From Paraphysomonas bandaiensis (taxonomy: Eukaryota; Chrysophyceae): 64,000 nucleotides of DNA. The position numbers were made by a program, and so were the translations under genes. The notes beneath the pieces were generated by a model. The model did no database searches and was not told the origin of the DNA. It was given only the letters and a program-made list of their open reading frames with translations. The stretch is taken from NCBI GenBank assembly GCA_965644295.1, contig CBFFRP010000108.1:287093-351092 (forward strand), in the 5' to 3' direction. Within the stretch, counting starts at the first letter, position 1; every line of letters begins with the position of its first letter. This document shows positions 1 through 11,109 of this stretch, piece by piece.

Positions 1-2707
1 TTTAAAACTAGAAGCCCGTTCCCAGAAAACCCGAAGAAGTAGTACAGGTGAGTGTTTTTTACTGAAGGTTACCGTTGACTGTTGATAGTGCTAGAGTGCT
101 GTATATATATTATTGAATATATATAGAACTATTATTATTGAGGAATGGTTCACATTATATTTAAATTGTCCATATACCACCAGGAATAATATAAATATAA
201 TACTATGACTGGGTTAATCCCTCCACTTATCCCGGAATATATTGTCTTGAACACTATCACGGTTATGGGGTTCGGCGCTACAGTGACATGGATCTTTACT
301 CTATCAACAAAGTGTCGGATTTGCACATTATCGTGATGTACTGGGAAATAAATACTGGATAGATTTTATCTGAGAAAAAGTAACATGAGGCCAACTTTCA
401 AACAGAAGATTATGTTCTGCTTGTTTGGTACAAGTTACACCTTTCTCTTGTATAAAAACACGCCTTGACGAATAAATAGACACTCGGGGTTTTCAGGCTG
501 CCTGCTGAAGTTTTACACGCCCGAAACAAGCAAATCTTATGGACTCAAAAAATCCTGAAGTCAGCAGATGTCAGGCAGATATATATCAACATTCTGCTGG
601 CTCACTGCATCTGTTCTGAGTGTTTAGTGCCGAATATGAGGTCACATGATTGGTGCAGCCAATAGCAGAGGTAGCGCGATAGGCGTACCTCATGGATGCA
701 TCATGACAATAGAAATGTCTTACCACACATACTTACTCCCCAGTCTTACTTACCTGACTCAGGTCATATAGATTAGACCTGACAATATATTATTCTAGCA
801 GTGTTTAGTGCATTTGTGATGATTTTAAGTTTTTTCTTTCGTACAGCAGCGGAGAAGGTTTACGTCTCTGATAATTGTTTACGAATACCTGTCTACTATT
901 CGTTGAAATTGACTCGATAATATTACGTTCATAATGATTAATTTTCTTTTGGTTAGAGACTCACCCATCTTTCTATACCGCCGTTTTGTGATTTTCATTT
1001 GAATTGAAAATTTCTGTTCCAGGTGGTTCATCTCTAGAAGATATAGAATAAATTAATAGACACAAAGTAAAGAATAAATTAATATTTTATATATTTTTAT
1101 AGATACCCCACACGATAATTTTATTTCATATTTTAGTATTATTATTTCATACTTGCGAGTACCACTCCAGTAGTTTCGTTTGCCATCAAGAAATAATGCA
1201 ACTACAATATTCAATCTCCTTGACTTATCTCCCATATGGTCGGCCTATTCATAATAATAACATTAAATCAGTAGATGGATAGAAGATTCCCATTCATACT
1301 GCTGCTGTTGTTATTGTTAAAATCATACTATTAAATCTAACCAGTAGTCTACTATGAAAAGCAGTACATCAAAAACGGTCTCTAGACGAGAATCTGAAGA
1401 AACCTGAAGAGATCATTAGGGAAAACTCATAGACTGGTTTAAGATTAAAGACTATAATGAGAATAGCTGAAAGTACACTCATTTTTCGGGCTTGTTTTCG
1501 TTTGGCAGATGTGTATCAGTTAATTGTGATGTGTTCTTGTTCTTGTCATGCGGAAATAACTAACTAATATATATATAGTAACTACGTGAAATCGTGACTA
1601 TGTCTACGATTGTAAATTTTGAATTAGTTGTGATGGTGAAGATAATCAATGGGGCAAGTTGAAATGATGATGTGAAATGTTTATCAAATTTTAGTTAATT
1701 GAATCAGAAATTGATACGTATCGAAGCAGTATAAATACTTATAGCTAACAGTCTTTTGTAATTTTATTCAAAATCCTACAAGTTTGAAAGTCTTCTCTGA
1801 ATAATTTGGCTTTCGTTTACATTTCCAGGTTATCCCACTGTCCACGAGTCCAATTATACGTTGTGTATGATGGCTGGTAGTAAGAGTTGTTGTTACTCAA
1901 ATCGTGCTACTAACGTAGTTCTGTGTTTACGCTATTTCTAACGTTTTTGGCCATAATAAACGAAAAAACTGTCCCATCAATATGCGATAAAAGAAACGAA
2001 GTTTACTTGTAACACCATATGATTGTTTCAGGTTGATTGGAGCCCTTTCCGTCAACTGATATACGCATACAGTTCAAAATTGTAATCTATGACACATACA
2101 TAATTCACAACCAGCCCCAAATCAACATTGTATACTAAAAGAATCTACCACATGTCATGCTGTTGGAACACTACTCGTAATGGTTGTGTACATACATACA
2201 TGGCAATTGTACAACCCCACAATACAATACATCCCATCCGTAACAGCTAAATATCACTGTTTAATACGGTAAATATCACCGTGTTGTGCTATTAGATGTA
2301 TGATCCGTATCGTTGTAGAGGTCAGAACCTTCACATTAAGTCATGCAAGGAGGCTCCAGAGGACTAGAAGTAACCCGCTATATATATAAGACAGTGGGTG
2401 GTTCATTCGATTAGAGGAGACTAATGAATTAAGTATAGCATGAGTCCACTACCCTCCAGTGCATGCCATGACAATCTCAGTTAATAGTGAGGTATGTGGA
2501 CAGACAGACTTGAGAGATAAATGAAAGCTAAAAATCTTTGAAAACTGATATAAATCCCTGGTTTCCGTAAAATACATAGTTTTCCACTATCAAAAATTCA
2601 GTACCAACAAGCACACATAATATCATCACTAGAATAAATTTGTAATATATATATCCTAAATTTATTGCATCCAAACAAGAAGTCTGCGCGGTGCTAAGGC
2701 CCGTATG
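1..2707. other. Gene-poor AT-rich stretch
   Basis: No convincing gene is visible. The first 47 bases are open in one frame and end at a good 5' splice site (GTGAGT at 48-53), so they could be the tail of an exon from a gene outside the window; no partner exon was found. Around 465-530 there is a short decayed match to the dispersed repeat seen at 17167 and 41131 (shared 'gacgaataaa' and 'ggctgcctgctgaag'). Confidence 0.5.
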
Positions 2708-2800
2708 GCAGAATTCGTCTAGTGGTTAGGACAACACGTTGTGGAGCCTACAACGTGGCGAAAGTCCGTGTAAACCTGGGTTCGATTCCCAGATTCTGCA
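2708..2800 (+). tRNA. tRNA-His (GTG) with 21-nt intron
   Basis: The acceptor stem GCAGAAT/ATTCTGC with discriminator A, the D arm, and the T arm CTGGG-TTCGATT-CCCAG all fold. The anticodon stem ACACG/CGTGT encloses the anticodon GTG at 2741-2743. The arm closes only if 2745-2765 is removed as an intron at the canonical position one base 3' of the anticodon; the loop then reads TTGTGGC, the usual eukaryotic tRNA-His loop. The intron contains a stretch complementary to the anticodon region, as expected for a pre-tRNA. A T-run at 2805-2810 is the Pol III terminator. Confidence 0.93.
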
Positions 2801-2802
2801 TT

Positions 2803-2810
2803 CCTTTTTT
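2803..2810 (+). terminator. Pol III T-tract of tRNA-His
   Basis: A run of six T residues begins a few bases after the mature 3' end of the tRNA-His gene, as required for RNA polymerase III termination. Confidence 0.75.
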
Positions 2811-2851
2811 TAATGTTATTTTCCGTGTTTCTAAAATAGCAAAAAAGAATA

Positions 2852-2933
2852 TGTCAGAAGTGGGATTTGAACCCACGCCTACGAATAGAGCACGACCTGA
2901 ACGTGCCGCCTTAGACCACTCGGCCATCCTGAC
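2852..2933 (-). tRNA. tRNA-Leu (CAG)
   Basis: Read on the minus strand, the gene begins GTCAGGA and ends TTCTGAC plus discriminator A. It has a D arm with GGTCTAAGGC, an anticodon stem GCACG/CGTGC around the loop TTCAGGT (anticodon CAG at 2897-2899 on the plus strand), the long variable arm of class II tRNAs, and a T arm GTGGG-TTCAAAT-CCCAC. It decodes CUG leucine codons and has no intron. It faces the tRNA-His gene tail to tail across about 50 bp. Its terminator is the A-run at 2841-2846 (T-run on the minus strand). Confidence 0.94.
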
Positions 2934-3865
2934 TTTCATAACATCAATATTTCAAATAATTTGTATATATATATTGCTTTCTTTGTCCCACCCTAAGGTT
3001 AAACACATATGCTTTTATCAACAATCATTTGTATATCTATCCCGGCCTCACACCTTTATATCGTTGATCACATACGGAATGGACAAGATTTGTTGTTACT
3101 ATAGAGTGCGCTTAATGGCAAGTGTGGAATGATATTATACATCACATAAGGCTAGGAATACCTATGTGGTATATGGTATATGGCTGGTATTGCTGCAGTC
3201 AGTAAATGTTATACATAGAGTATAACCGGTATACCGCACAAGCATATTTTTCACAAACGGAACTTTCTGCAACGTTCATTGCTGGACAATACCTGTCCAA
3301 TTATTTGTGATCCATTGGCTGAGAGACGTCGTTGTCAGAAAGTTGGCCAATAGCATCAGGAGCAGCAGCAAGGAAAAGTGACAGGTGGGGCACAGGGGAA
3401 AGTGTAGGACTATTTACTGTATACTCAACGCCATACACTGTACTCGTCTGGTCCATGCCCCACCATCAGTCATTCCACGCATATTCATTCACCCAGCCAC
3501 CTATCCCTGTATATGTACAAGTACAGTCCTCCTCTACCCCTACACACATACGTCTCTCTCCTCTGCTCTCCTGTAGCGTGTATATCGCTCAGTGTAGTGG
3601 TTTCTATCCATTATATTCATCAGATAAATCTCGCTAACTCCTGCATAACATTCAAGGCATTCATGAATATGTACTAGATATTTACGAATATCTGTACAGT
3701 AACTGGGAGGGGATAGTTGCGTATTGTTACTGAAGGTAAGCCCACATATCTCTGTCATAACAACATGCCCTCCACTGCCCTCCACACTGCATGGACCATC
3801 TCTCATATATGCCTTATATATACACACATCCCTATATAACACTCTGCGGTGTTGTCGTATAGGAA
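2934..3865. other. Intergenic, upstream of 3866 gene
   Basis: No gene recognised. The right half is pyrimidine-rich and contains GTATAC/TGTAC-type palindromic words (near 3416-3445 and 3515-3525) like those near many other gene starts in this window; it probably holds the promoter of the next gene. Confidence 0.4.
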
Positions 3866-5597
3866 ATGGACGACAATGCGAGTGACTGCAGTGATAACTA
3901 CATCGATTTTGAAGACCTGCTGGACTTCGGCTCTCCGAAGAAGGTCATAACATCATCTGTTTTGGTCTTAATAATGATTGAAATGCAGAGATCATTCAGT
4001 GACGTAGATACTCTGTTTGACAACCACAGCTATGGATTGCTCCCAGATGCAGTGTACGTTGTTTTTAGATGAGTGGTACTCGTGAATGACGCTGTCATAT
4101 GTAGGTATTCAACTTCAGGCCCCAACGATGATACCACTCCCTGGGAAATATTCTCTATGGACCAGTGGGCCCAGTTGCAGCTCTTAGGAGTCGTGTCAGC
4201 CGATGAACTAATTCCTAGAGTAGACTCCATTGCTCTATCTGGTCGACGCATTTCAGCATCCACTGTACCACTGCAGTTACACACCGAGACACGGCACCTA
4301 TGGTCTAAGGAGCTTGAGCTTTGTATGAATTCAGCGGTTGGTGTCATGTCATCGAGCAACAAGTCAGGTGGGTACTTTGAGGGTTACCGTATCGTCTGGT
4401 CTGGGGAGCGACTGCCAGAAGGCCTTACAGCAGAGAATATTACCTCACTTACACTTGATCACGGAAACAAACACGGACTTGACTGGAGGCATGTTTTCTA
4501 CCTTGAAAAGCAATGTCAGTTCACGTCGGACGAGAGCGAATACCAAAAAACAGACGCAATTAAGCGGGATGATGTTTCGTACGTAACGGCACTATGTACA
4601 CACGAAGGCCACCTGATTCCACATCCGAAACATGTGCTGCCGTTCACGATGGCTTACGCCACTGCTGACACCATTCCCATAAGGTAGCTTTGTTTGCGCA
4701 CGAGTGTAATGGGTCGTTCTTAATATCAATTTCTGCAGCAATATCATCACTGTGACGTACTCCCAGCGGTCCACAGATGGATCCCAAACCTCTACTCCTG
4801 TTACACTCAAAAGACAATTCTGCGACTCCCGGCACTATGTGGAGATTTACCGACAAGTTGTCGGTAAAAGGCTACGTGACCGTCCCGACCTTGTGGAGTA
4901 AGTTCAGCACCATTAGTATGAATATTTCTTTTACGCTTTGCTTGTGTGCAGCCCTCTCCTTGCCCTGGATCGCGAACAGAAAAGTCACCGTCGACGGAGT
5001 TACCAGCACAAGATTCTGAACTCCGTTGACAGTTCATCTAGCTCCACGATATCTGTGGAAGAGGCAGGATCCACCCCAACTACTCTAGAGAACTTGGCGG
5101 AATGTATCGCTGACTCGCGCAAGCTACTTACACCCGAGACTAACCGCACCCGTGCTACAGACGGCATGGGGAGCATGAAGGTAGTTTATACTGGGACTGA
5201 CGGGGAGTCCGAGCGGAAGAGAGCGCGGATTGATAACAAAGGGATCACAATCAACTCAAGCACGCCTATTCAGGTGTCTTCTACGAGAGAGCCCCAGCAC
5301 AATCATTCAACGGTTGAACCCGTTCTCGATTCCGATCCTACCACGTCCCCTGCCGTGCAGGATTCTCCACTGTTTGGTCTCCCAAAGAATATGAAGGAAT
5401 GGTCACAACTATTTAAACAGAGTTCTGAGCTATTATCAGCCCTCTCATCAATGCCAGCTACAAATCGTGACACCAAGAAAGCTGAACTTATGCAGGTGTA
5501 TATGGCACTACAGTCTGCAGGAGTTTCTCTTGGAGTGAACGAGGTGTTAATAGGTCATGTGACCGAAAAGCTGACTGTACTGTTGTCCTCAAGGTGA
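3866..5597 (+). CDS. Unrecognised 5-exon protein
   Basis: Five exons join in frame: 3866-3943, 3989-4053, 4105-4683, 4739-4897 and 4952-5597, separated by GT-AG introns of 45-55 bp. The product is about 508 residues. The N-terminus is very acidic (DNASDCSDNYIDFEDLLDF). A mixed strand-rich region of about 250 residues follows, ending in a basic segment (KRLRDRPDLV and then QKSHRRR). The C-terminal third is Ser/Thr-rich with a possible nuclear signal (ERKRARI) and ends in a helical segment. The acidic head, compact core and basic patch would fit a nuclear regulator, but no known domain was recognised. The first intron is 45 bp and has no in-frame stop, so retention is possible. Confidence 0.72.
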
Positions 5598-6328
5598 TGG
5601 AGACGATCTTGTGACGTATATATATTAGCACCAATTGGGGTGTGTGGACGGGTGAATTACTTATGTGCCTTTGTACACAGCTGGTTAGATGGCATAATAG
5701 TGCAAATTACTGTAATTTTCATTGTTCATGCTCTAATTAATTTTTAGCTATCTTTCTGAAAGCAATGTCAGCTTTGATAATAATTATATTTGTGATTATG
5801 TCATATCTATATTATGTTACATGATTTTCATAGCCCACTCACACACAACGACGACGAATTTTTTTTCAAATTGTCATTGTGTCTTTATCATTGTCATACA
5901 GAATACAGAACAAGCAAGGAAATAAAGCCATTCCAGGTATATTGTCTTTGATTGTTTGTTGTGTATCTTGTGAGTATATATATTATATTTATATTCATTC
6001 ATTATATTCATAGTTATATAGGGTATAGGGGCTCTTCTTATTCTTGCTTGTTGTGCTTCTCCAATTATATCTCCATAATGTGCGAAAAACTTCTTGAAGT
6101 CAGTGAAAGTCTTAGTATCTCATCTGGGCTATGAAAAATATTATAGTGCAAATTACTGTTCTGCAACTAATAGAACCCGTGTATATAATACAAATGGTGA
6201 TCGATAAAAATGTATATCCATGTGCTGCTATCTGGTAAACGTATTAGGTATTAAGTCCTACAGTCCTACAACACTTTTACAAAAACATTACGATATCTAA
6301 TATAACAATCATCACGTATTGAGGAACT
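5598..6328. other. Convergent intergenic region
   Basis: The 3' ends of two genes meet here. It is AT-rich with an AATAAA-like element near 5921 that could serve the plus-strand gene. No further gene is seen. Confidence 0.45.
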
Positions 6329-8548
6329 TTAAGGAGCATGTATTGGTATAGGTATTATTTTATTTTTGGTTTTCGTCTTCCTGCATCCTTGCAGCTTTAG
6401 TTTCTGTGTTCTCGCTTCATGAGAAACGCATAACGACGAATCTTTTTTTCTTTCTATTCCAAGATCCAATTTTAACGTGTTTCTCGTTGCACTCTCTATT
6501 GAACCATCCGGATGGAACACAAATAGCTGTTCTACCGCGCTGACACTGGAATCAGGCTGGCAAGGTAAGAAACCAATCGACTCACCCTGGTGCCTCTGTC
6601 CATCCAAATCTTGATAGGCAAGGCCATCATCAGACTGAGTAAAGTTTGGGATATACGCCAGTACAGCTGGCGATAAACAATACTTTCGGGAGTATTGGTG
6701 GTCGATTTCCTCCACTGTGGATAGTCTACAATGTCCAAAAAGAAACCCACTAGACAGCACACTACTTGAGAAGAGTGACGACTTGTTCCCCCAAGAGTTA
6801 TGTTGATGATCTAAACACGAGCCCTGCCCACCACCATCTGCAGCGCAATATAATCCAGAGCTGTCATCAGTGCGAGTGGCAACATGTCCTACGCAACCTT
6901 CCAAAGCAAAAGCCGTCGCAGGCGAGACGGGAGAACCTTCACTGTCACACTTTACCCAATCGTATGACCCATCACGGGATACAATTCTTAAGCATTTCCT
7001 GCGTTCTGGTTTCGTTTTGAGTCCCTTTGACAAGTAAAATTTCGTTGTCGGGACATGAAAAACTTTTTCTTCATCCAACATTCTCAGTATCTCATCCGTG
7101 TACTGGTCCTTCCTCAACTTGCGGGCAAACATAGGGCGGCGGGAAAGGAGGAGAGGCACATCTCCTGGTTGAAGCCACTGAGGGCTTGTGCCGAACCACC
7201 AAGCCATCGGCTGATGCATCATAGAGCGACATAACTCCTTCCCCTGATTGTTTGTGCTATCACAGTCAGCGCTCCAGGTGTGCGCACTGAACTCCTCTCC
7301 AAAACCACGGTAGCTCTTCATATCCGCCATGAGGTGGCAGTAAGGAGAGTTATAGAATAAAGTACCCCAGAATATCTCATCGCTTGTAACCATATATTGC
7401 AGGCGCGTGTACAGATAAGTCACTGCATCTTGACCCTCTTTGGTGTGCAGAGTCCAGTTTAGGAAATCACGGGAGATGAATGAGTACAAATGCACGCCGT
7501 GATAGTATCCGTCCAAATTGCTTATTGGCTGCTTTCGCCAACCAATGTGGCTTACCTCCCGACCACATAGGAAAGTAACGTCATTTAGGGAGTATTTCCA
7601 CACACTGGTATTTCCTGGTACAAGACCTGGTCGACCACCCGGGAAGCTTAGCCCTGCATACCGACTAAAGAAATTTCCGAGCTCCTGTGCAGCAGATACA
7701 ACTATGTGTGATTCGGATATGGTGACTACATGTGTCAGTGAGGGCCACAACGAGAGAGATATACGCATTGCAGTCATCTGCGCAGTGATAGTTGATATGT
7801 CTCCCCATTCGACATCGATGGCCTGATCACGCGGTACGAAAGCAGCGCTGTCAGAATGGTTGTCCACCCACTTGATAACTTCACCCCAAAGCGAGTCAGA
7901 AGAAGACGCGTCTACATGAAAAATGTAACGTGCATTCCATATATCCAGTGATCGATTTAGTATTCGCTCAGCAGATGCTAGCGCTATAGTTGCCTCACGA
8001 TGTAGTAGAACAATGAACACAACTAAGATACCTTCTCTGCGGTATTTCTTCTGAAGAGAAGCAACTTGAGTCTTGCTTGGCTTCACAGAGGGGCAATGTC
8101 TTGGGACTAATGAAGAAATGCATCTCGGCAGATGTCTATATTTTTCTCTTGATTTGTATGCACTCTTTAGCCGTAGCATACAATCGCTTGATAACTTCTT
8201 CTCCTGCGCACCGAAAGGCTCCATCAAATCACCTAACGAATTATTCACAAAGTAATGCGGCATATACGCAAAATCTGGAATAAGTTCTCCACAGTACTCA
8301 TATTCATGCACACCGTTATTTTGACGGATAGTTATAAATCTTTCGTTCGGGTCGGATGGATTCGTATCAGTCTGTGTCTCTACGGATACAAATGCATTCA
8401 ACACAACCAGCACCCATAGAGCACGGCATGAACCATGGGTGCGGTGCATAGTGCAAGAGGAGCAATACTCAACGAAAGTTACAATCAGTGCTGCAGCGTA
8501 ATGCCCCAGTGCGGGTGATTGAGTTGCTGCCTGTTGATTGCATCTCAT
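6329..8548 (-). CDS. GT14-family glycosyltransferase, xylosyltransferase-like
   Basis: An intronless frame of 739 residues from the first ATG. Starting at the in-frame ATG at 8449 gives a shorter type II form with a classic hydrophobic anchor (ALWVLVVLNAFVSV), which may be the real start. Residues about 170-460 match the Core-2/I-branching and peptide O-xylosyltransferase family (GT14): the VVFIVLLHRE start of the nucleotide-sugar fold, IFHVDASSS, a SESHIVV segment, LSFPGGRPG, and the acceptor-side TSDEIFWGTLFYNSPYC. Such enzymes act in the Golgi lumen. The last 250 residues are Cys/Gly-rich with repeated 'LC...' blocks that could form a lectin-like module; this is unproven. The acceptor sugar or protein cannot be told from sequence. 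Confidence 0.82.
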   Translation of the reverse strand: MRCNQQAATQSPALGHYAAALIVTFVEYCSSCTMHRTHGSCRALWVLVVLNAFVSVETQTDTNPSDPNERFITIRQNNGVHEYEYCGELIPDFAYMPHYFVNNSLGDLMEPFGAQEKKLSSDCMLRLKSAYKSREKYRHLPRCISSLVPRHCPSVKPSKTQVASLQKKYRREGILVVFIVLLHREATIALASAERILNRSLDIWNARYIFHVDASSSDSLWGEVIKWVDNHSDSAAFVPRDQAIDVEWGDISTITAQMTAMRISLSLWPSLTHVVTISESHIVVSAAQELGNFFSRYAGLSFPGGRPGLVPGNTSVWKYSLNDVTFLCGREVSHIGWRKQPISNLDGYYHGVHLYSFISRDFLNWTLHTKEGQDAVTYLYTRLQYMVTSDEIFWGTLFYNSPYCHLMADMKSYRGFGEEFSAHTWSADCDSTNNQGKELCRSMMHQPMAWWFGTSPQWLQPGDVPLLLSRRPMFARKLRKDQYTDEILRMLDEEKVFHVPTTKFYLSKGLKTKPERRKCLRIVSRDGSYDWVKCDSEGSPVSPATAFALEGCVGHVATRTDDSSGLYCAADGGGQGSCLDHQHNSWGNKSSLFSSSVLSSGFLFGHCRLSTVEEIDHQYSRKYCLSPAVLAYIPNFTQSDDGLAYQDLDGQRHQGESIGFLPCQPDSSVSAVEQLFVFHPDGSIESATRNTLKLDLGIERKKDSSLCVSHEARTQKLKLQGCRKTKTKNKIIPIPIHAP

Positions 8549-8926
8549 CAACTGCGCTCTCTATTCAACCGCTCATTATACACTGCTGTACTCAACTGTA
8601 TACTCTTCCTCCTTCATACGGACTGTATACCTGTATACACTGTATTTCATACCAACGCACCAAACAGTTCTATCTCAGCCTCACAGCCAAACAAAACTAA
8701 ATGATAGGTCAGGAATACACGAGAAATAGGAAGGGGCGGGATGCGACAGTCTCCCCAGTCAACCCTTGAAGCGTATGCGTCTCGCCAGTGGTTAGAAGAT
8801 GAGGGATCATCATGCTGTCCATGTAGTGCACAGGATGGGCCTACATGTACTTCACATAGCGTTAGTCGAACACCGCATCCCTGATACCTAGAAGCCGTAA
8901 TGTATGAGTGTTAATTTACCCCAATC
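8549..8926. promoter_or_regulatory. Divergent promoter region
   Basis: Space between the head-to-head GT14 gene and the small gene at 8927. It contains several TGTATAC words (8589-8640), a word recurrent near starts in this window. No TATA box at a fixed distance could be assigned. Confidence 0.35.
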
Positions 8927-9400
8927 ATGCTACGATTCACGAACTCGACAATAAAGAACAAGCCGCCGCCTATCATAACGACAAAGAAATCTGCTGTGAA
9001 GACCGTACGTGTTGAACAAGTCCGTACGGATAATAGCAACAATAAGTTAGATGTATATGAATCTGAGAGCACAGAGCCACTGGAAATACAAACACAAGAT
9101 GAGCAAAAGAAAGCTCCCGTAAAAAAGATGGTCTCATTACCATCTGCCCCAAGAAGCCAGCGAGACAAGATATTCTCCCGTATGCTCTCCAAAGCATCAA
9201 ATTCATTCAGTACTTCCATTAGAGGTGATCTATTCTCTGATCGGTCATCCTTCCGAAGAAGTCTTGGGGTGGGATCTCCTAAGGTCCACGCCGAAGTGTA
9301 TAAGGCTCCTCGCACTCCCCCGAAGAGGTACAAAAGGGAACGAGTTCTCAAAAGAATGCTTAATAGTTCATCCCCAACTCCTAAAGCCACTGAAGTTTAG
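8927..9400 (+). CDS. Small basic Ser-rich protein, unrecognised
   Basis: An intronless frame of 157 residues starting at the ATG at 8927. The product is rich in Lys, Arg, Ser and Pro, has no hydrophobic segment, and looks disordered. It carries two similar short motifs: RDKIFSRMLSKASNS (about residues 79-93) and RERVLKRMLNSSSPT (about 137-151). Several S/T-P sites (GSPK, RTPPK, SSPT) surround them, as expected for proline-directed kinase targets. It is head-to-head with the GT14 gene. No family was recognised; the spaced motifs suggest a repeated docking peptide, which is inference. Confidence 0.55.
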   Translation: MLRFTNSTIKNKPPPIITTKKSAVKTVRVEQVRTDNSNNKLDVYESESTEPLEIQTQDEQKKAPVKKMVSLPSAPRSQRDKIFSRMLSKASNSFSTSIRGDLFSDRSSFRRSLGVGSPKVHAEVYKAPRTPPKRYKRERVLKRMLNSSSPTPKATEV

Positions 9401-10209
9401 TAACCTGTGTAACACGTATGTCAGTCATTGGCATAGCTTATATTATTTATCGTTAGTGTAGTGTTGAGGCGTAAATATTGTGGCCCTACTTTCATTCTGT
9501 GGTATTAGATTGAAGTATGCGTAGCACTGTAATTATTCTGCTTCGAGTGAGTTTCGTCTAAATTTTTCCTGTTGGTTGCATGTCAAGTTTTTTTAAAAAA
9601 CATGATTAGAAAATGTTTCTTTCTTCTACGACGCAGCCTTGTTTCACCAGTTGCTCGAATGGGATCACTACATTTGTTTTAGAAAAAGCTATCTTATAGC
9701 ATATGGCATTATAGAAGGTATTGAGTGAGTAGATCGCATAGGTTAACAATGCCTTTAGAAAAAGTAATAGCTTCCTCGTGGAGCATGTCATATGTAAACG
9801 AAAATACACAACACTTAATTAACAACCGCAGCACTACCGCATCATGGCGCCCGTGCCATGTATTAAGTACCTATAGTAATTGACAATTGCATGTAAGTCG
9901 TAAGTGAAATAGTATTTAGTAGGGAGTGTAGTATGTACATGAACAATAACATCCTTATTGCCAAGAAAAAAGTCAACAGGACTGTTATACCTAAGAAGTA
10001 GTAACCTAATGCTTTTTCAGCATCTTGTAGTTATTTCGTAAGATATATTGACATTCATTGCTATCCCATACTATTAATTATTAGTTGATGTGCGTGCATT
10101 GTGAGCACCTACTGCGTATATTCTAACTCTTGCATTTTGGTACCCAAGATAGTAAACACTGCGTGAAATATTGTTGACTTATATCTAGAGTTGGATTCAA
10201 GATCGACCT
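9401..10209. other. Convergent intergenic region
   Basis: 3' flanks of the 8927 gene and of the eIF4E gene on the other strand. Short open frames here lack codon structure, and nothing else is seen. Confidence 0.45.
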
Positions 10210-11109
10210 CTAAACTCCGACATTAGCGACTGCTGCTGCGGCTTCCTCCTCGAGGGTTGGGGGTTTTGGGGGGGCATTGTTCTTCTCTGCAGGAGCAAAC
10301 ACGTAGCCTGCATACACGAGCATTACACCAGCACAATGCATTCCACACAAAATAATCCATACGTGGTATCATAGTATAATGTCAGTGCAATTATATAATT
10401 CTACAAAACGATAGCTACATATATCCGACTTATTCTGCAGCGAAACCAACCTTTAGCATTGCGGAAGGAGCTCATGTCCCTCATGCTTGTAGCATGATGC
10501 TTATACTCAATCATAGTGGATGGTTCCAGATCAAGAATTTGCTTCATTTTCTCTCCAATGTGAAATCTCACGTCGTCATTGGTATTGTCTTTATTCCAGA
10601 CAGAAATGAGGTCCTCACGTGACCGGATATGCACGCTGATACCAACGACATCCGGCTCCTCAAAGAGCTCCCCGATGGTGGAAAGGACCATGTCATGCCA
10701 CATCTTTCCCAGAACAGAAGCACCTGTGTCGAGCTTCTTCTTTACTTTGAGAATCCAGCAACCACCTTTTGGAAAGCATTCCCACATGGGGGCGATGTCC
10801 GGCCCATCACGGAAGAGATAAAGATTGACATTCACATCGAGCACACTGGGGCGCTTAAGGTACAGGTAAAGTTTCCAAAAACTTTCGACGGTGTTGAAAG
10901 ACCCTAATTTAACTAGACTGGCGCGGTATTCACTGGCTCCAGCGACCTTCTTGTTCTGTTTTTTGTCGTACCAGAATGCCCAGTCTGTCTGGAGTGGGTG
11001 CTCACTCTGAGCATTGTCCCACACCGTACTATTTTCCATTTGTCCAACATCTAAAAGCCTATTATACATACAGTACAGTATATCATATATTCTTACCTTG
11101 TTTGCTCAT
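10210..11109 (-). CDS. EIF4E2: Class II eIF4E-like cap-binding protein
   Basis: Three exons on the minus strand: 11097-11109 (13 nt, including the start ATG), 10451-11050 and 10210-10307. They give 236 residues. The eIF4E fold is plain: HPLQTDWAFWYDKK, FNTVESFWKLY, FRDGPDIAPMWE, GGCWILKVKKK, WHDMVLSTIGE and DLISVWNKD. The tryptophan that stacks on the m7G cap in the second position is kept (APMWE). The first cap-stacking position is Tyr (ASEYR) instead of Trp, which is the hallmark of class II (4EHP) members that bind cap more weakly and often repress translation. The last exon adds an acidic and Ala-rich tail (PPTLEEEAAAAVANVGV) after a 143-bp intron. Role in repression is inferred from the family. 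Confidence 0.93.

Noticed and set aside
2722-3132. Open frame across both tRNA genes
   Set aside because: The two tRNA genes explain the sequence; the frame has no protein-like content.
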